Positions 57,163-64,000 of a stretch of 64,000 nucleotides of DNA are shown here, one piece after another. Numbering within the stretch: the stretch's first letter is position 1; the number at the start of each line of letters is the position of its first letter. Position numbers and translations under genes: made by a program. Origin of the DNA: Brevibacterium sp. JSBI002 (lineage in GTDB: Bacteria; Actinomycetota; Actinomycetes; Actinomycetales; Brevibacteriaceae); assembly GCF_026013965.1 (NCBI RefSeq), contig NZ_CP110341.1:1-64000 (forward strand), written 5' to 3'. The notes under the pieces are model-generated. The model saw only the letters and a program-made list of their open reading frames with translations, had not been told where the DNA came from and made no database searches.

Positions 57163-58536
57163 TCAGACGAGTCCGGTGTAGACCGATCCCGGGTTGAAGA
57201 TGTTGTCCGGATCGAGGGCCTGTTTGATCCGGTGGTTGAGCTCCATGACGTCCTCGCCGAGGTAGGGCGCGAGCCACGGTGCCTTGAGTCGGCCGACGCC
57301 GTGCTCACCGGTGATCGTGCCGCCGAGGCCGGTGGCGAGATCCATTACCTCGCCGTAGGCGATCTGCGCGCGCTTCTGCTGCTCCTCGTCCTTCGGGTCG
57401 AGGACGAGCAGCGGGTGGGTGTTGCCGTCGCCGGCGTGGGCGATCACGGCGATGGTCACCTGGCGTTCGGTCGAGATCTTCTCGATGCCGAGCACGAGGT
57501 CGCTGAGCTTCGGCAGCGGGACCCCGACGTCCTCGAGCAGCAGAGCACCCTTCTTCTCCACGGCCGGGATCGCGATCCGGCGGGCCGTGACGAAGGCTTC
57601 GCCCTCCTCGGGGTCGGCGGTGAGATAGCACTCGGAGGCGGAGTTCCGGTTGCAGATCTCCTCGATGATCGTCGCCTGCACAGTGCAGTGCTCGCCGGGC
57701 TCGTCGGACTGGATGACGAGCATGCCCTCGGCCTCGCGGTCGAGACCCATCTTCAGCTCATCCTCGACGGCGTTGATCGAGGGCTTGTCCATGAACTCGA
57801 GCATCGAGGGGCGCATGGCCTTCGCGATCTCGAGCACGGCGTTCGTGGCGTCGGCGAGCTTGCCGAACATCGCGACGACGGTCGTCGGGGGCAGCTGGGC
57901 GGGAATGAGTCGCAGGGTCACCTCGGTGATCACGCCCAAGGTCCCCTCCGAGCCGACGAACAGCTTCGTCAGCGGCAGACCGGCGACGTCCTTGAGCCGC
58001 GGCCCGCCGAGCTTCACGGCCCGACCGTCGGCGAGGACGACGGTCATCCCGAGAACATAATCGGTGGTCACGCCGTATTTCACGCAGCACAGGCCACCGG
58101 CGTTCGTGGCGATGTTGCCGCCGATCGAGCAGAACTCGAAGGAGGAGGGGTCCGGCGGGTACCACAGGCCGTGTTCGGCCGCGGCGGCCTTGACCTCGGC
58201 GTTGAAGGCGCCCGGCTGGACTGTGGCCATGCGGGTGATCGGGTCGATGCTGATCTCGCGCATCTTATCCAGCGAGAGCACGATGCCGCCCTCGACCGCG
58301 GAGCTGCCGCCGGACAGGCCGGATCCGGCGCCGCGGGGCACGATCGGGACCTTCGCCTCGGCGGCGATGCGCACCACCGTCTGCACCTCCTCGGTGGAAG
58401 TTGCCCGGACCACGGCCAGCGGCACCCCGGCGTCGGGATCGTTGGCCCGGTCCCAGCGGTAGGCATCCATTGAATCGGGATCGGTGATGACGGCGGCGGC
58501 CGGCAGGGCGGAGGTGAGAGAGGAGACAACGTCCAT
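57163..58536 (-). CDS. FAD-linked oxidase (GlcD/D-lactate dehydrogenase type)
   Basis: 457 residues. A PCMH-type FAD-binding domain at about 35-215 (PIVPRGAGSGLSGGSSAVEG; NAGGLCCVKYG) and an FAD-oxidase C-terminal domain with HAGDGNTHPLLV, TGLGGTITGEHGVGRLKA and ALDPDNIFNPGSVY. It is a relative of GlcD, D-lactate and D-2-hydroxyglutarate dehydrogenases; the real substrate, a 2-hydroxyacid, is not determinable. It is soluble and without iron-sulfur motifs. Single gene, divergent from the polymerase gene. Confidence 0.9.
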   Translation of the reverse strand: MDVVSSLTSALPAAAVITDPDSMDAYRWDRANDPDAGVPLAVVRATSTEEVQTVVRIAAEAKVPIVPRGAGSGLSGGSSAVEGGIVLSLDKMREISIDPITRMATVQPGAFNAEVKAAAAEHGLWYPPDPSSFEFCSIGGNIATNAGGLCCVKYGVTTDYVLGMTVVLADGRAVKLGGPRLKDVAGLPLTKLFVGSEGTLGVITEVTLRLIPAQLPPTTVVAMFGKLADATNAVLEIAKAMRPSMLEFMDKPSINAVEDELKMGLDREAEGMLVIQSDEPGEHCTVQATIIEEICNRNSASECYLTADPEEGEAFVTARRIAIPAVEKKGALLLEDVGVPLPKLSDLVLGIEKISTERQVTIAVIAHAGDGNTHPLLVLDPKDEEQQKRAQIAYGEVMDLATGLGGTITGEHGVGRLKAPWLAPYLGEDVMELNHRIKQALDPDNIFNPGSVYTGLV

Positions 58537-58697
58537 GTTGCTTATCTGGCCTTTCGAGCGGAGTTCGGCACCCGGAATTCGCTTCCGACGTTACCAGGAT
58601 CACATTCACCCCAGGTGGGCAGGGCCAGGGTGCGGACAAGCGAGCGGGAGACCGTCCGAACGACTGTCCGAGCGAGCCCGCGGCGTAGGCTGGATCC

Positions 58698-60506
58698 ATG
58701 ACCTCCGCCCCCGTTCAGCGGCCCACCGCCTGCGTGCTCGGAACCGTGCCCGGAACCGGGTTCGAGGGGCAGCGGATCGGGATCGTCGACCTCGACAGCG
58801 CAGGTCAGGAGATCGGTCGGATCGACCTCGCCGAGGCGGACCTGCCCGATTTCGTCCGTGACCGTGAGAATGGGGCCGGGAGAGAGGCGACCGGGGCGGC
58901 CGGAAACACGGTTCGCGCTCCTGCCCCCGGTCCTAGGTGGGTCCTCAGCGACACTGCGAAATGGTGTCCGCCGCTGTTGGCCGCCGGAGTGAGCATCGAG
59001 CGCTGCCATGATCTGCGTCTGGCTCACGCGATCCTGGCTCGTTCAGAACTCGTCACCGCCCCCGAATCGATCCGCGACGCCTCCGAGTGGGACGCCGCGC
59101 CCGCCGACGCCGCCGCACCCGAACAGGCGGCCGCTCTCTTCGACGTCGATGCCGGTCGCGGCCACATCCCACAGGTGCCGCACGATCTCGAGGCGGCCCT
59201 GGCCGAACATGCCCGGCAGACCGCGGCGATCGAGACCGCGAGCCATCCGGGACGCCTGAGGCTGCTGCTGGCCGCAGAATCGGCCGGAGGGCTCGTCGCC
59301 GCAGAGATGCGCGCGGCGGGAGTCCCCTGGGACGAAGCCGAACACGACCGAATACTGACCGAGATGCTCGGCCCCCGACCGATCCGTGACGGGAAGCCGG
59401 CGAAGATGCTGGCCAAGGCCGATGAGGTCCGCGCTGCCCTCGAGGACCCGCGGCTCAACCTCGACTCCCCGAACCGACTGCTCTCAGGCCTGCGCAATGC
59501 CGGCATCAACGTCGCCTCGACGTCGAAGTGGGAGCTGGCCGAAAGTGATCATCCGGCGATCGCACCCCTGCTCGAGTACAAGAAGATGGCTCGGCTCTTA
59601 AGCGCCAACGGCTGGCATTGGCTCGACGAGTGGGTCGATGACGGCCGCTACCGGCCCGTCTATGTGCCCGGCGGAGTCGTCACCGGCAGGTGGGCGGCCA
59701 GCGGGGGAGGCGCGCTGCAGATTCCACGCCAGCTGCGCCCGGCCCTGCGCGCCGATGAGGGGTGGCGACTCGTCTCCGCTGATGTCGCTCAGCTCGAACC
59801 CCGCGCGCTCGCCGCCATGTCAGGGGATCGGGCGATGGCCGAGGCCGGATACGGCAAAGACCTCTACTCCGGGCTCGTCGACGCCGGAGTCGTCGCCACC
59901 CGGCAGGAGGCGAAGATCGCTGTCCTCGGCGCGATGTACGGGTCGACGACCGGTGAGGCAGGGGCACTGGTGCCTCGGCTGCGACAGAATTTCCCCGCCG
60001 CGATGCATCTCGTCGACTCCGCCGCCGAGGCGGGACGACAGGGAGGGGTCGTGTCCACCTGGTTGGGCCGGACCTCCCCACCCCCGAGCGAGGGATGGCA
60101 GAAGCTGCAGAGGGCAGCGAACCGTTTCGACGCCACCGGCAACGATGAGCAGCGGGCCCGCCGCGCCGCGGGTGACCAGGGACGATTCACCCGCAACTTC
60201 GTCGTCCAGGGCACCGCGGCCGAATGGGCGCTGGCCTGGCTGGCCGATCTGCGGCTGCGTTTGGCCGGACTGCCCGCGATCGACGAGAAGCCGGCGACCG
60301 CCTCGGGGCCGGTGTTCGCTCGGCGGGCCCACCTCGTGTTCTTCCTCCACGACGAAGTCATCGTTCACGCCCCGGCCGAACAGGCCGAGGACGCCGCGGA
60401 CGCGATCAGGGCGGCGGCCGCCTCGGCGGGTCGATTGCTCTTCGGGGACGCTCCCGTCGATTTCCCGCTCGACCTGAGCATCGGCGAGCGGGCGATCAAG
60501 GACTGA
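58698..60506 (+). CDS. PolA-family polymerase, bifunctional 3'-5' exonuclease/DNA polymerase type
   Basis: 602 residues, shorter than DNA polymerase I and without its 5' nuclease. The polymerase part has motif A DVAQLEPRALAAMSGD, motif B-like KIAVLGAMYGSTTGEA, and motif C FFLHDEVIVHAP. An N-terminal region of about 200 residues is exonuclease-like in position but with few clear catalytic acidic residues, so activity is uncertain. The family is widespread in actinobacteria as a second PolA-like enzyme of unknown role, possibly in repair. Start at the ATG 58698. Confidence 0.85.
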   Translation: MTSAPVQRPTACVLGTVPGTGFEGQRIGIVDLDSAGQEIGRIDLAEADLPDFVRDRENGAGREATGAAGNTVRAPAPGPRWVLSDTAKWCPPLLAAGVSIERCHDLRLAHAILARSELVTAPESIRDASEWDAAPADAAAPEQAAALFDVDAGRGHIPQVPHDLEAALAEHARQTAAIETASHPGRLRLLLAAESAGGLVAAEMRAAGVPWDEAEHDRILTEMLGPRPIRDGKPAKMLAKADEVRAALEDPRLNLDSPNRLLSGLRNAGINVASTSKWELAESDHPAIAPLLEYKKMARLLSANGWHWLDEWVDDGRYRPVYVPGGVVTGRWAASGGGALQIPRQLRPALRADEGWRLVSADVAQLEPRALAAMSGDRAMAEAGYGKDLYSGLVDAGVVATRQEAKIAVLGAMYGSTTGEAGALVPRLRQNFPAAMHLVDSAAEAGRQGGVVSTWLGRTSPPPSEGWQKLQRAANRFDATGNDEQRARRAAGDQGRFTRNFVVQGTAAEWALAWLADLRLRLAGLPAIDEKPATASGPVFARRAHLVFFLHDEVIVHAPAEQAEDAADAIRAAAASAGRLLFGDAPVDFPLDLSIGERAIKD

Positions 60507-60674
60507 GCACAGCCAAGGGCCCGAGCACAGTCAAGGGCTGAGCCTGAACGCCTGCGCGTGCGCCTGCGGGCCTGAATGTGATCTGAAAGATAAGTCCTTA
60601 TGCATGGAATAGAATTCCTGCGTCAGGCGCTGGACGATGGGGCCCAGCCTCGCACATCCGAACAAGGAGAGCAT

Positions 60675-61754
60675 ATGAGCATCAGCGTCAAGGCACTGCA
60701 GAAGACCGGACCGGACCAGCCGTTCCGCGTGGCCACGATCGAACGCCGGGATCCGCGCCCCGATGACGTCCTCATCGACATCAAGGCGGCCGGCATCTGC
60801 CACAGCGATATCCACACCATCCGCAACGAATGGGGCGAGGCGCACTTCCCGCTCACCGTCGGCCACGAGATCGCCGGCGTCGTCGAAGCCGTCGGCGAGA
60901 ACGTCACCGATTGGAAGGTCGGCGACCGCGTGGGCGTCGGCTGCATGGTCAACTCGTGCGGCGACTGCGAAGAATGCCTGGCCGGCCAGGAGCAGAACTG
61001 CCTGAACGGCAGCGTCGGAACCTACAACGTCGAAGACGTCGACGGCACGATCACCCAGGGCGGCTACGCGCAGAAGGTCGTCGTCAATGAACGATTCGTG
61101 TGCCGCATCCCCGATGCCCTCGACTTCGACGTCGCCGCCCCGCTGCTGTGCGCCGGCATCACCACCTACGCACCGCTCAACCGCTGGGGTGCAGGGGAGA
61201 AGAAGGACGGGGTGCCGAAGCAGGTCGCCGTGCTCGGGCTCGGCGGACTCGGACACATGGGCGTGCAGATCGCCGCGGCCATGGGCGCCGAGGTGACCGT
61301 GCTCTCGCGTACGCTGCGCAAGGAGGACGACGCGCTCGCCCTCGGCGCGAAGCGGATGCTCGCGACGACCGAGGACGAGTTCTTCTCCGACCACCGCGGC
61401 GAGTTCGACCTCATCCTCAACACGATCAGCGCCGACATCCCCGTCGACCGCTACCTGCGCCTGCTGAAGCCGCGTGGAGTCATGGCCGTCGTCGGCCTTC
61501 CGCCCGAGAAGCAGCAGTTCTCCTTCGGCTCGGTCATCGGCGGGGCCAAGGCGATCGCCGGATCGAACATCGGCGGCATCGCCGAGACCCAGGAGATGCT
61601 CGACTTCTGCGCCGAGCACGGCATCGCCGCGCAGATCGAGACGATTTCCGTCACCGAGACGGACGCCGCCTATGACCGGGTCGTCGACGGAGATGTGCGC
61701 TTCCGCGTCGTCATCGACACCGCGAGCTTCGACGAAGTCGAGGCTGTGAGCTGA
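60675..61754 (+). CDS. Zinc-dependent alcohol dehydrogenase (cinnamyl/YahK type)
   Basis: 359 residues from the ATG at 60675, preceded by AAGGAG. An NAD(P)-dependent medium-chain reductase. The catalytic zinc site is AGICHSDIHTIRNEWG with VGHEIAGVV; the structural zinc site is SCGDCEECLAGQEQNC. The Rossmann segment is VAVLGLGGLGHMGVQIAAAMG. It belongs to the YahK/CAD branch, which reduces a range of aldehydes with NADPH; the preferred substrate is unknown. It is flanked by no clear pathway partners. Confidence 0.93.
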   Translation: MSISVKALQKTGPDQPFRVATIERRDPRPDDVLIDIKAAGICHSDIHTIRNEWGEAHFPLTVGHEIAGVVEAVGENVTDWKVGDRVGVGCMVNSCGDCEECLAGQEQNCLNGSVGTYNVEDVDGTITQGGYAQKVVVNERFVCRIPDALDFDVAAPLLCAGITTYAPLNRWGAGEKKDGVPKQVAVLGLGGLGHMGVQIAAAMGAEVTVLSRTLRKEDDALALGAKRMLATTEDEFFSDHRGEFDLILNTISADIPVDRYLRLLKPRGVMAVVGLPPEKQQFSFGSVIGGAKAIAGSNIGGIAETQEMLDFCAEHGIAAQIETISVTETDAAYDRVVDGDVRFRVVIDTASFDEVEAVS

Positions 61755-61946
61755 CGGTCTCGGCCGAAGTTCTGTCCTGATTCGGTGCGCTGTGGCGATG
61801 GCGTGAGACCGCAAGGGTCGGGGGAGTTCCGCAATCTCTGCGGGACTCCCTCGACCCTCCTGCTGCAGGAGGGCACAATGAGACCGGGGCAAGCGAGTCC
61901 GGGCAGACTGAGTCCAAGCGGCCGGCCCTCGACGAATAGGGGAGCG

Positions 61947-62411
61947 ATGACGGGTGCGAGGCGGAGGCTGCGAACGGTGCCCTTGGCGCTGCTCATCCTC
62001 TACACCGTCTTCATCGGTCTCGTCACCCTCACGCCCAACCAGCTGGACACGGGCCCCGGATCGGTCATCGCGTTGCTGCTCGAGTTCCTCGCTTCCCACC
62101 GGGTGACCTCGTGGATCGACTACGACATGCTCGAGAAGCTGGCGAACGTCGGAATGTTCATCCCCTTCGGGCTTCTCCTGGCGCTGCAGTGCGGTCGCGG
62201 CCGCTGGTGGGTCGGCTGGGTCACGGGGATTGCCTTCACCTGCCTCATCGAGGGCACGCAGGCGACTCTGCTCTCACCCACTCGCTTCGGCACGATCAGC
62301 GACCTCGTGACGAACAGCCTCGGCGCCGGCATCGGAGCGGTGGCCGGACTCATCGCCATGACCCTCTGGCCGGGGTCTGACGACGTTCCCGTCGATCACG
62401 AGGTGCACTGA
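61947..62411 (+). CDS. VanZ-like membrane protein, copy 1
   Basis: 154 residues from the ATG at 61947, after GGGGAG. Four hydrophobic helices: LLILYTVFIGLVTLTPNQ, then after WIDYDMLEKLANVGMFIPFGLLLALQ the GWVTGIAFTCLIEGTQATLL and TNSLGAGIGAVAGLIAM segments. The core motif (N-x-x-x-F-x-P-x-G and E-x-x-Q) is that of VanZ. VanZ in enterococci lowers teicoplanin susceptibility; chromosomal family members are widespread and of unknown role. A closely similar gene follows. Confidence 0.8.
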   Translation: MTGARRRLRTVPLALLILYTVFIGLVTLTPNQLDTGPGSVIALLLEFLASHRVTSWIDYDMLEKLANVGMFIPFGLLLALQCGRGRWWVGWVTGIAFTCLIEGTQATLLSPTRFGTISDLVTNSLGAGIGAVAGLIAMTLWPGSDDVPVDHEVH

Positions 62412-62537
62412 ACACGTGATGCACTGATGTCGCGGTGCATGGATCGTGGGGTGCACTGATCGCGGTCAGCTGCGCATTGACCATGCGCAGCTGCGCATTG
62501 ATCGCACTCCAAGGATTCAGTCGTATGTTGGACGGTG
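62412..62537 (+). repeat. Short repeats and hairpin between the two VanZ genes
   Basis: CAGCTGCGCATTGA occurs twice directly (62466-62479 and 62487-62500), and CAGCTGCGCAT with ATGCGCAGCTG forms an 11-base inverted repeat (62466-62476 and 62482-62492) with a 5-base loop. Variants of GTGCACTGA also occur in the stretch from 62403 to 62462. It may be a terminator or regulatory hairpin between the paralogues. Confidence 0.6.
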
Positions 62538-63011
62538 ATGACAGATCGTGATCAGCGCACAGTCGGTGCGCCGCTGGCCCTTCTCGTCCTCTACACCCTC
62601 TTCATCGCCGCCATCACGCTGACCCCGCAGCAGATGGGCACCGGCCCGGACACCCTCATCGGGCACGCACTCGACCTCTTCGCCGCTCACCGGGAGACTG
62701 CCTGGCTGACCTATGAACGGGTCGAGAAGCTGGGCAATGTGGCGATGTTCATTCCCTTCGGCTTCCTCGCGGCCCTGCACTTCGGGCGCCGACGCTGGTG
62801 GCTCGGATTCCTCTTCGGCGCGGGTTTCAGCGCCGCCATCGAGATCTTCCAGGGCACCGTGCTCACTCAGTCCCGCTTCGCCACGCTCAGCGACCTCGTC
62901 ACGAACACTCTCGGCGCCGGCATCGGCGCGCTCCTCGGCCTGTGCTGCCTGGCCGCATGGCCGAAACGGTCGACGAGGCGGGAATCCGAAAAGGAGCTCG
63001 CGCCGGTGTAG
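62538..63011 (+). CDS. VanZ-like membrane protein, copy 2
   Basis: 157 residues from the ATG at 62538 (GTG at 62535 also possible). It parallels copy 1 throughout: LLVLYTLFIAAITLTPQQMG, YERVEKLGNVAMFIPFGFLAAL, GAGFSAAIEIFQGTVL, and TNTLGAGIGALLGL. The VanZ motif residues are kept. The pair is a tandem duplication that has diverged to roughly half identity by eye. The C-terminus is charged and longer than in copy 1. Confidence 0.8.
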   Translation: MTDRDQRTVGAPLALLVLYTLFIAAITLTPQQMGTGPDTLIGHALDLFAAHRETAWLTYERVEKLGNVAMFIPFGFLAALHFGRRRWWLGFLFGAGFSAAIEIFQGTVLTQSRFATLSDLVTNTLGAGIGALLGLCCLAAWPKRSTRRESEKELAPV

Positions 63012-63092
63012 GTCCGATCACGTCAGTCCGGGGCCCCGGTTGTCCGCCGACCTTCCAGCCGGCCCTTCGGTGACCGCTCGATCTCCCGGCCC

Positions 63093-63566
63093 TCAGTCGT
63101 CCTCGGCTTCTTCGAGGGCCGCGATGCACCGCCCGAGCGCCTCGGTGACCATCGTCCGAGTCTCATCGTCGAGCGATGAGACCATGCGCCCGGAGACCGC
63201 CTCGACGCGGGAGACGGCCTGATCGAGCACCTCAAAGCCCGCCGAGGTGAGGCGTGTGGGCAGGATGCGACCGGACTCGGCCGTGGAGGGTCGCTCAATC
63301 AGTCCCCGTTCCTGGAGTCCGCGCAGCAGCGTATTCATCGTCTGCCGGGTGACGAAGGCGCCGCGCGCGAGCTCGGAATTCGACGCGCCCGGTCTCCGGC
63401 GCAGCTGTTCGAGGCAGTTGTACTGCGGGGTGGTCAGCTCCAGCGGCCGCAGCGTCTCGTCCATCTTCGACCGCAGCGTCGACTGCAGGTGCTTGAGCTG
63501 AAAGCCGAGCAGCGACTCGAGGCTGTCTTCTCCTGCGTGGTCTTCAGCATCCTTCTCTTGACTCAT
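63093..63566 (-). CDS. MarR-family transcriptional regulator
   Basis: 157 residues. The winged helix runs from about residue 45 to 115: LTTPQYNCLEQLRRRPGASN, ELARGAFVTRQTMNTLLRGL (recognition helix), and RGLIERPSTAESGRILPT (wing). Acidic N- and C-terminal helices would form the dimer. The divergent VOC gene and the inverted CTGACAT repeats between them point to auto-repression and control of that neighbour, possibly relieved by a small-molecule ligand. Confidence 0.9.
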   Translation of the reverse strand: MSQEKDAEDHAGEDSLESLLGFQLKHLQSTLRSKMDETLRPLELTTPQYNCLEQLRRRPGASNSELARGAFVTRQTMNTLLRGLQERGLIERPSTAESGRILPTRLTSAGFEVLDQAVSRVEAVSGRMVSSLDDETRTMVTEALGRCIAALEEAEDD

Positions 63567-63575
63567 GTAAGCATT

Positions 63576-63610
63576 CTGACATACATTGGGTCATGTCAGG
63601 ATACTGACAT
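63576..63610. promoter_or_regulatory. MarR operator candidate
   Basis: CTGACAT at 63576-63582 and ATGTCAG at 63593-63599 form an inverted repeat with a 10-base gap, and a further CTGACAT lies at 63604-63610. The stretch starts 10 bases upstream of the MarR start codon and lies about 60 bases before the divergent VOC gene. This is the usual position of MarR auto-regulatory sites. Confidence 0.6.
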
Positions 63611-63668
63611 TAAAGGCGAGGGCGGTCCGCCGCGAGGCGGCGAGCTGCCGTGAGATGAGGAGGACGCC

Positions 63669-64000
63669 ATGAACACGTCAATGAGCACAGAGAAGATGGG
63701 CACAGAATCGGCCGCCACGGAATCGACCGGTGCGGAGGCAGGCGCCACACAGCAGGTCGGCTCTGTGAGCGGCCCGGACTTCATCGCCTTGCAGGTCCGA
63801 GACGTGGAAGCGGCCGCCCGGTTCTACGAATCGCATCTCGGGCTCACCCGTGCCCCGGTCGCTCCTCCCGGAGCGGTCGTCTTCACGACGTCGCCGATTC
63901 CCATTGCCGTGCGCGAACCGCTGCCCGGCGTTGATCTCGACGCCGGGGACCTCCCGGGGAACGGGGTGGCATTGTGGCTGAGGTGCGACGATGCCCGCGC
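63669..64000 (+). CDS. VOC family protein, cut by window end
   Basis: The open frame from the ATG at 63669 continues past base 64000. After a Ser/Thr/Ala/Glu-rich start (MNTSMSTEKMGTESAA), the VOC fold begins: GPDFIALQVRDVEAAARFYE, SHLGLTRAPVAPPGAVVFTT and IAVREPLPGVDL. This is the first half of a glyoxalase/dioxygenase-type domain. Divergent from the MarR regulator and probably controlled by it. No substrate can be given. Confidence 0.8.
   Translation, partial: MNTSMSTEKMGTESAATESTGAEAGATQQVGSVSGPDFIALQVRDVEAAARFYESHLGLTRAPVAPPGAVVFTTSPIPIAVREPLPGVDLDAGDLPGNGVALWLRCDDAR

Noticed and set aside
60531..62099. 522-codon minus frame over the alcohol dehydrogenase
   Set aside because: Shadow of the dehydrogenase gene, whose zinc and Rossmann motifs are clear.

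Overview
The window begins on the GTG start codon of dnaA. It is high-GC (roughly two thirds G+C by eye), with dense coding and many 4-base ATGA/GTGA overlaps. The order dnaA-oriC-dnaN-recF-DUF721-gyrB-gyrA-DUF3566-tRNA-Ile-tRNA-Ala is typical of actinobacterial chromosomes. Further on come cyclophilin, rhomboid, crgA, a class E sortase, a glutamine amidotransferase and a pknB-pknA-pbpA-rodA-pstP-fhaB-fhaA block, the layout known from Mycobacterium and its relatives. With a complete mevalonate operon and the mix of accessory genes, a Micrococcales member, most likely Brevibacterium or a close relative, is the best guess. The genus is an inference.

Layout: 1-10.8 kb is the replication and topoisomerase block with oriC between dnaA and dnaN. 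10.9-11.3 kb holds two tRNAs flanking a 38-residue DLW-39-like peptide gene. 11.3-33 kb is an accessory region: secreted CHAP and GH114 enzymes, a DHA2 exporter with a UvrA-like ABC protein, a frameshifted AraC regulator, a cation exchanger with a DtxR-type regulator, an aldehyde dehydrogenase, an MFS/HxlR divergent pair, DUF488, a tricorn-type protease, and argS followed by an MFS gene. 33-39.5 kb returns to the conserved core. 39.6-49.3 kb is the Ser/Thr kinase, cell-wall and division operon on the minus strand. 49.7 kb has tRNA-Leu. 50-56.6 kb is the six-gene mevalonate operon in the order MK-MDC-PMK-IDI2-HMGR-HMGS. 56.7-64 kb holds an apparent YCII/sigma-factor gene relic, an FAD-linked oxidase, a PolA-like polymerase, a zinc alcohol dehydrogenase, tandem VanZ-like genes, and a MarR/VOC divergent pair cut by the window edge.

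Working together: the kinases PknA and PknB, phosphatase PstP and FHA proteins form the phospho-signalling arm controlling PbpA/RodA peptidoglycan synthesis, with CrgA and the sortase encoded nearby on the other side. The mevalonate operon supplies isopentenyl diphosphate from acetyl-CoA. Several accessory genes sit beside their likely regulators (HxlR/MFS, MarR/VOC, DtxR/cation exchanger).

The most unusual signals are long, nearly perfect palindromes in intergenic regions, one of them present twice; a second cluster of DnaA-box-like sites about 34 kb from oriC; two genes (rodA and an AraC regulator) each broken by what looks like one missing base; and a fused gene relic. I found no CRISPR array, rRNA, insertion sequence or obvious new defence system.
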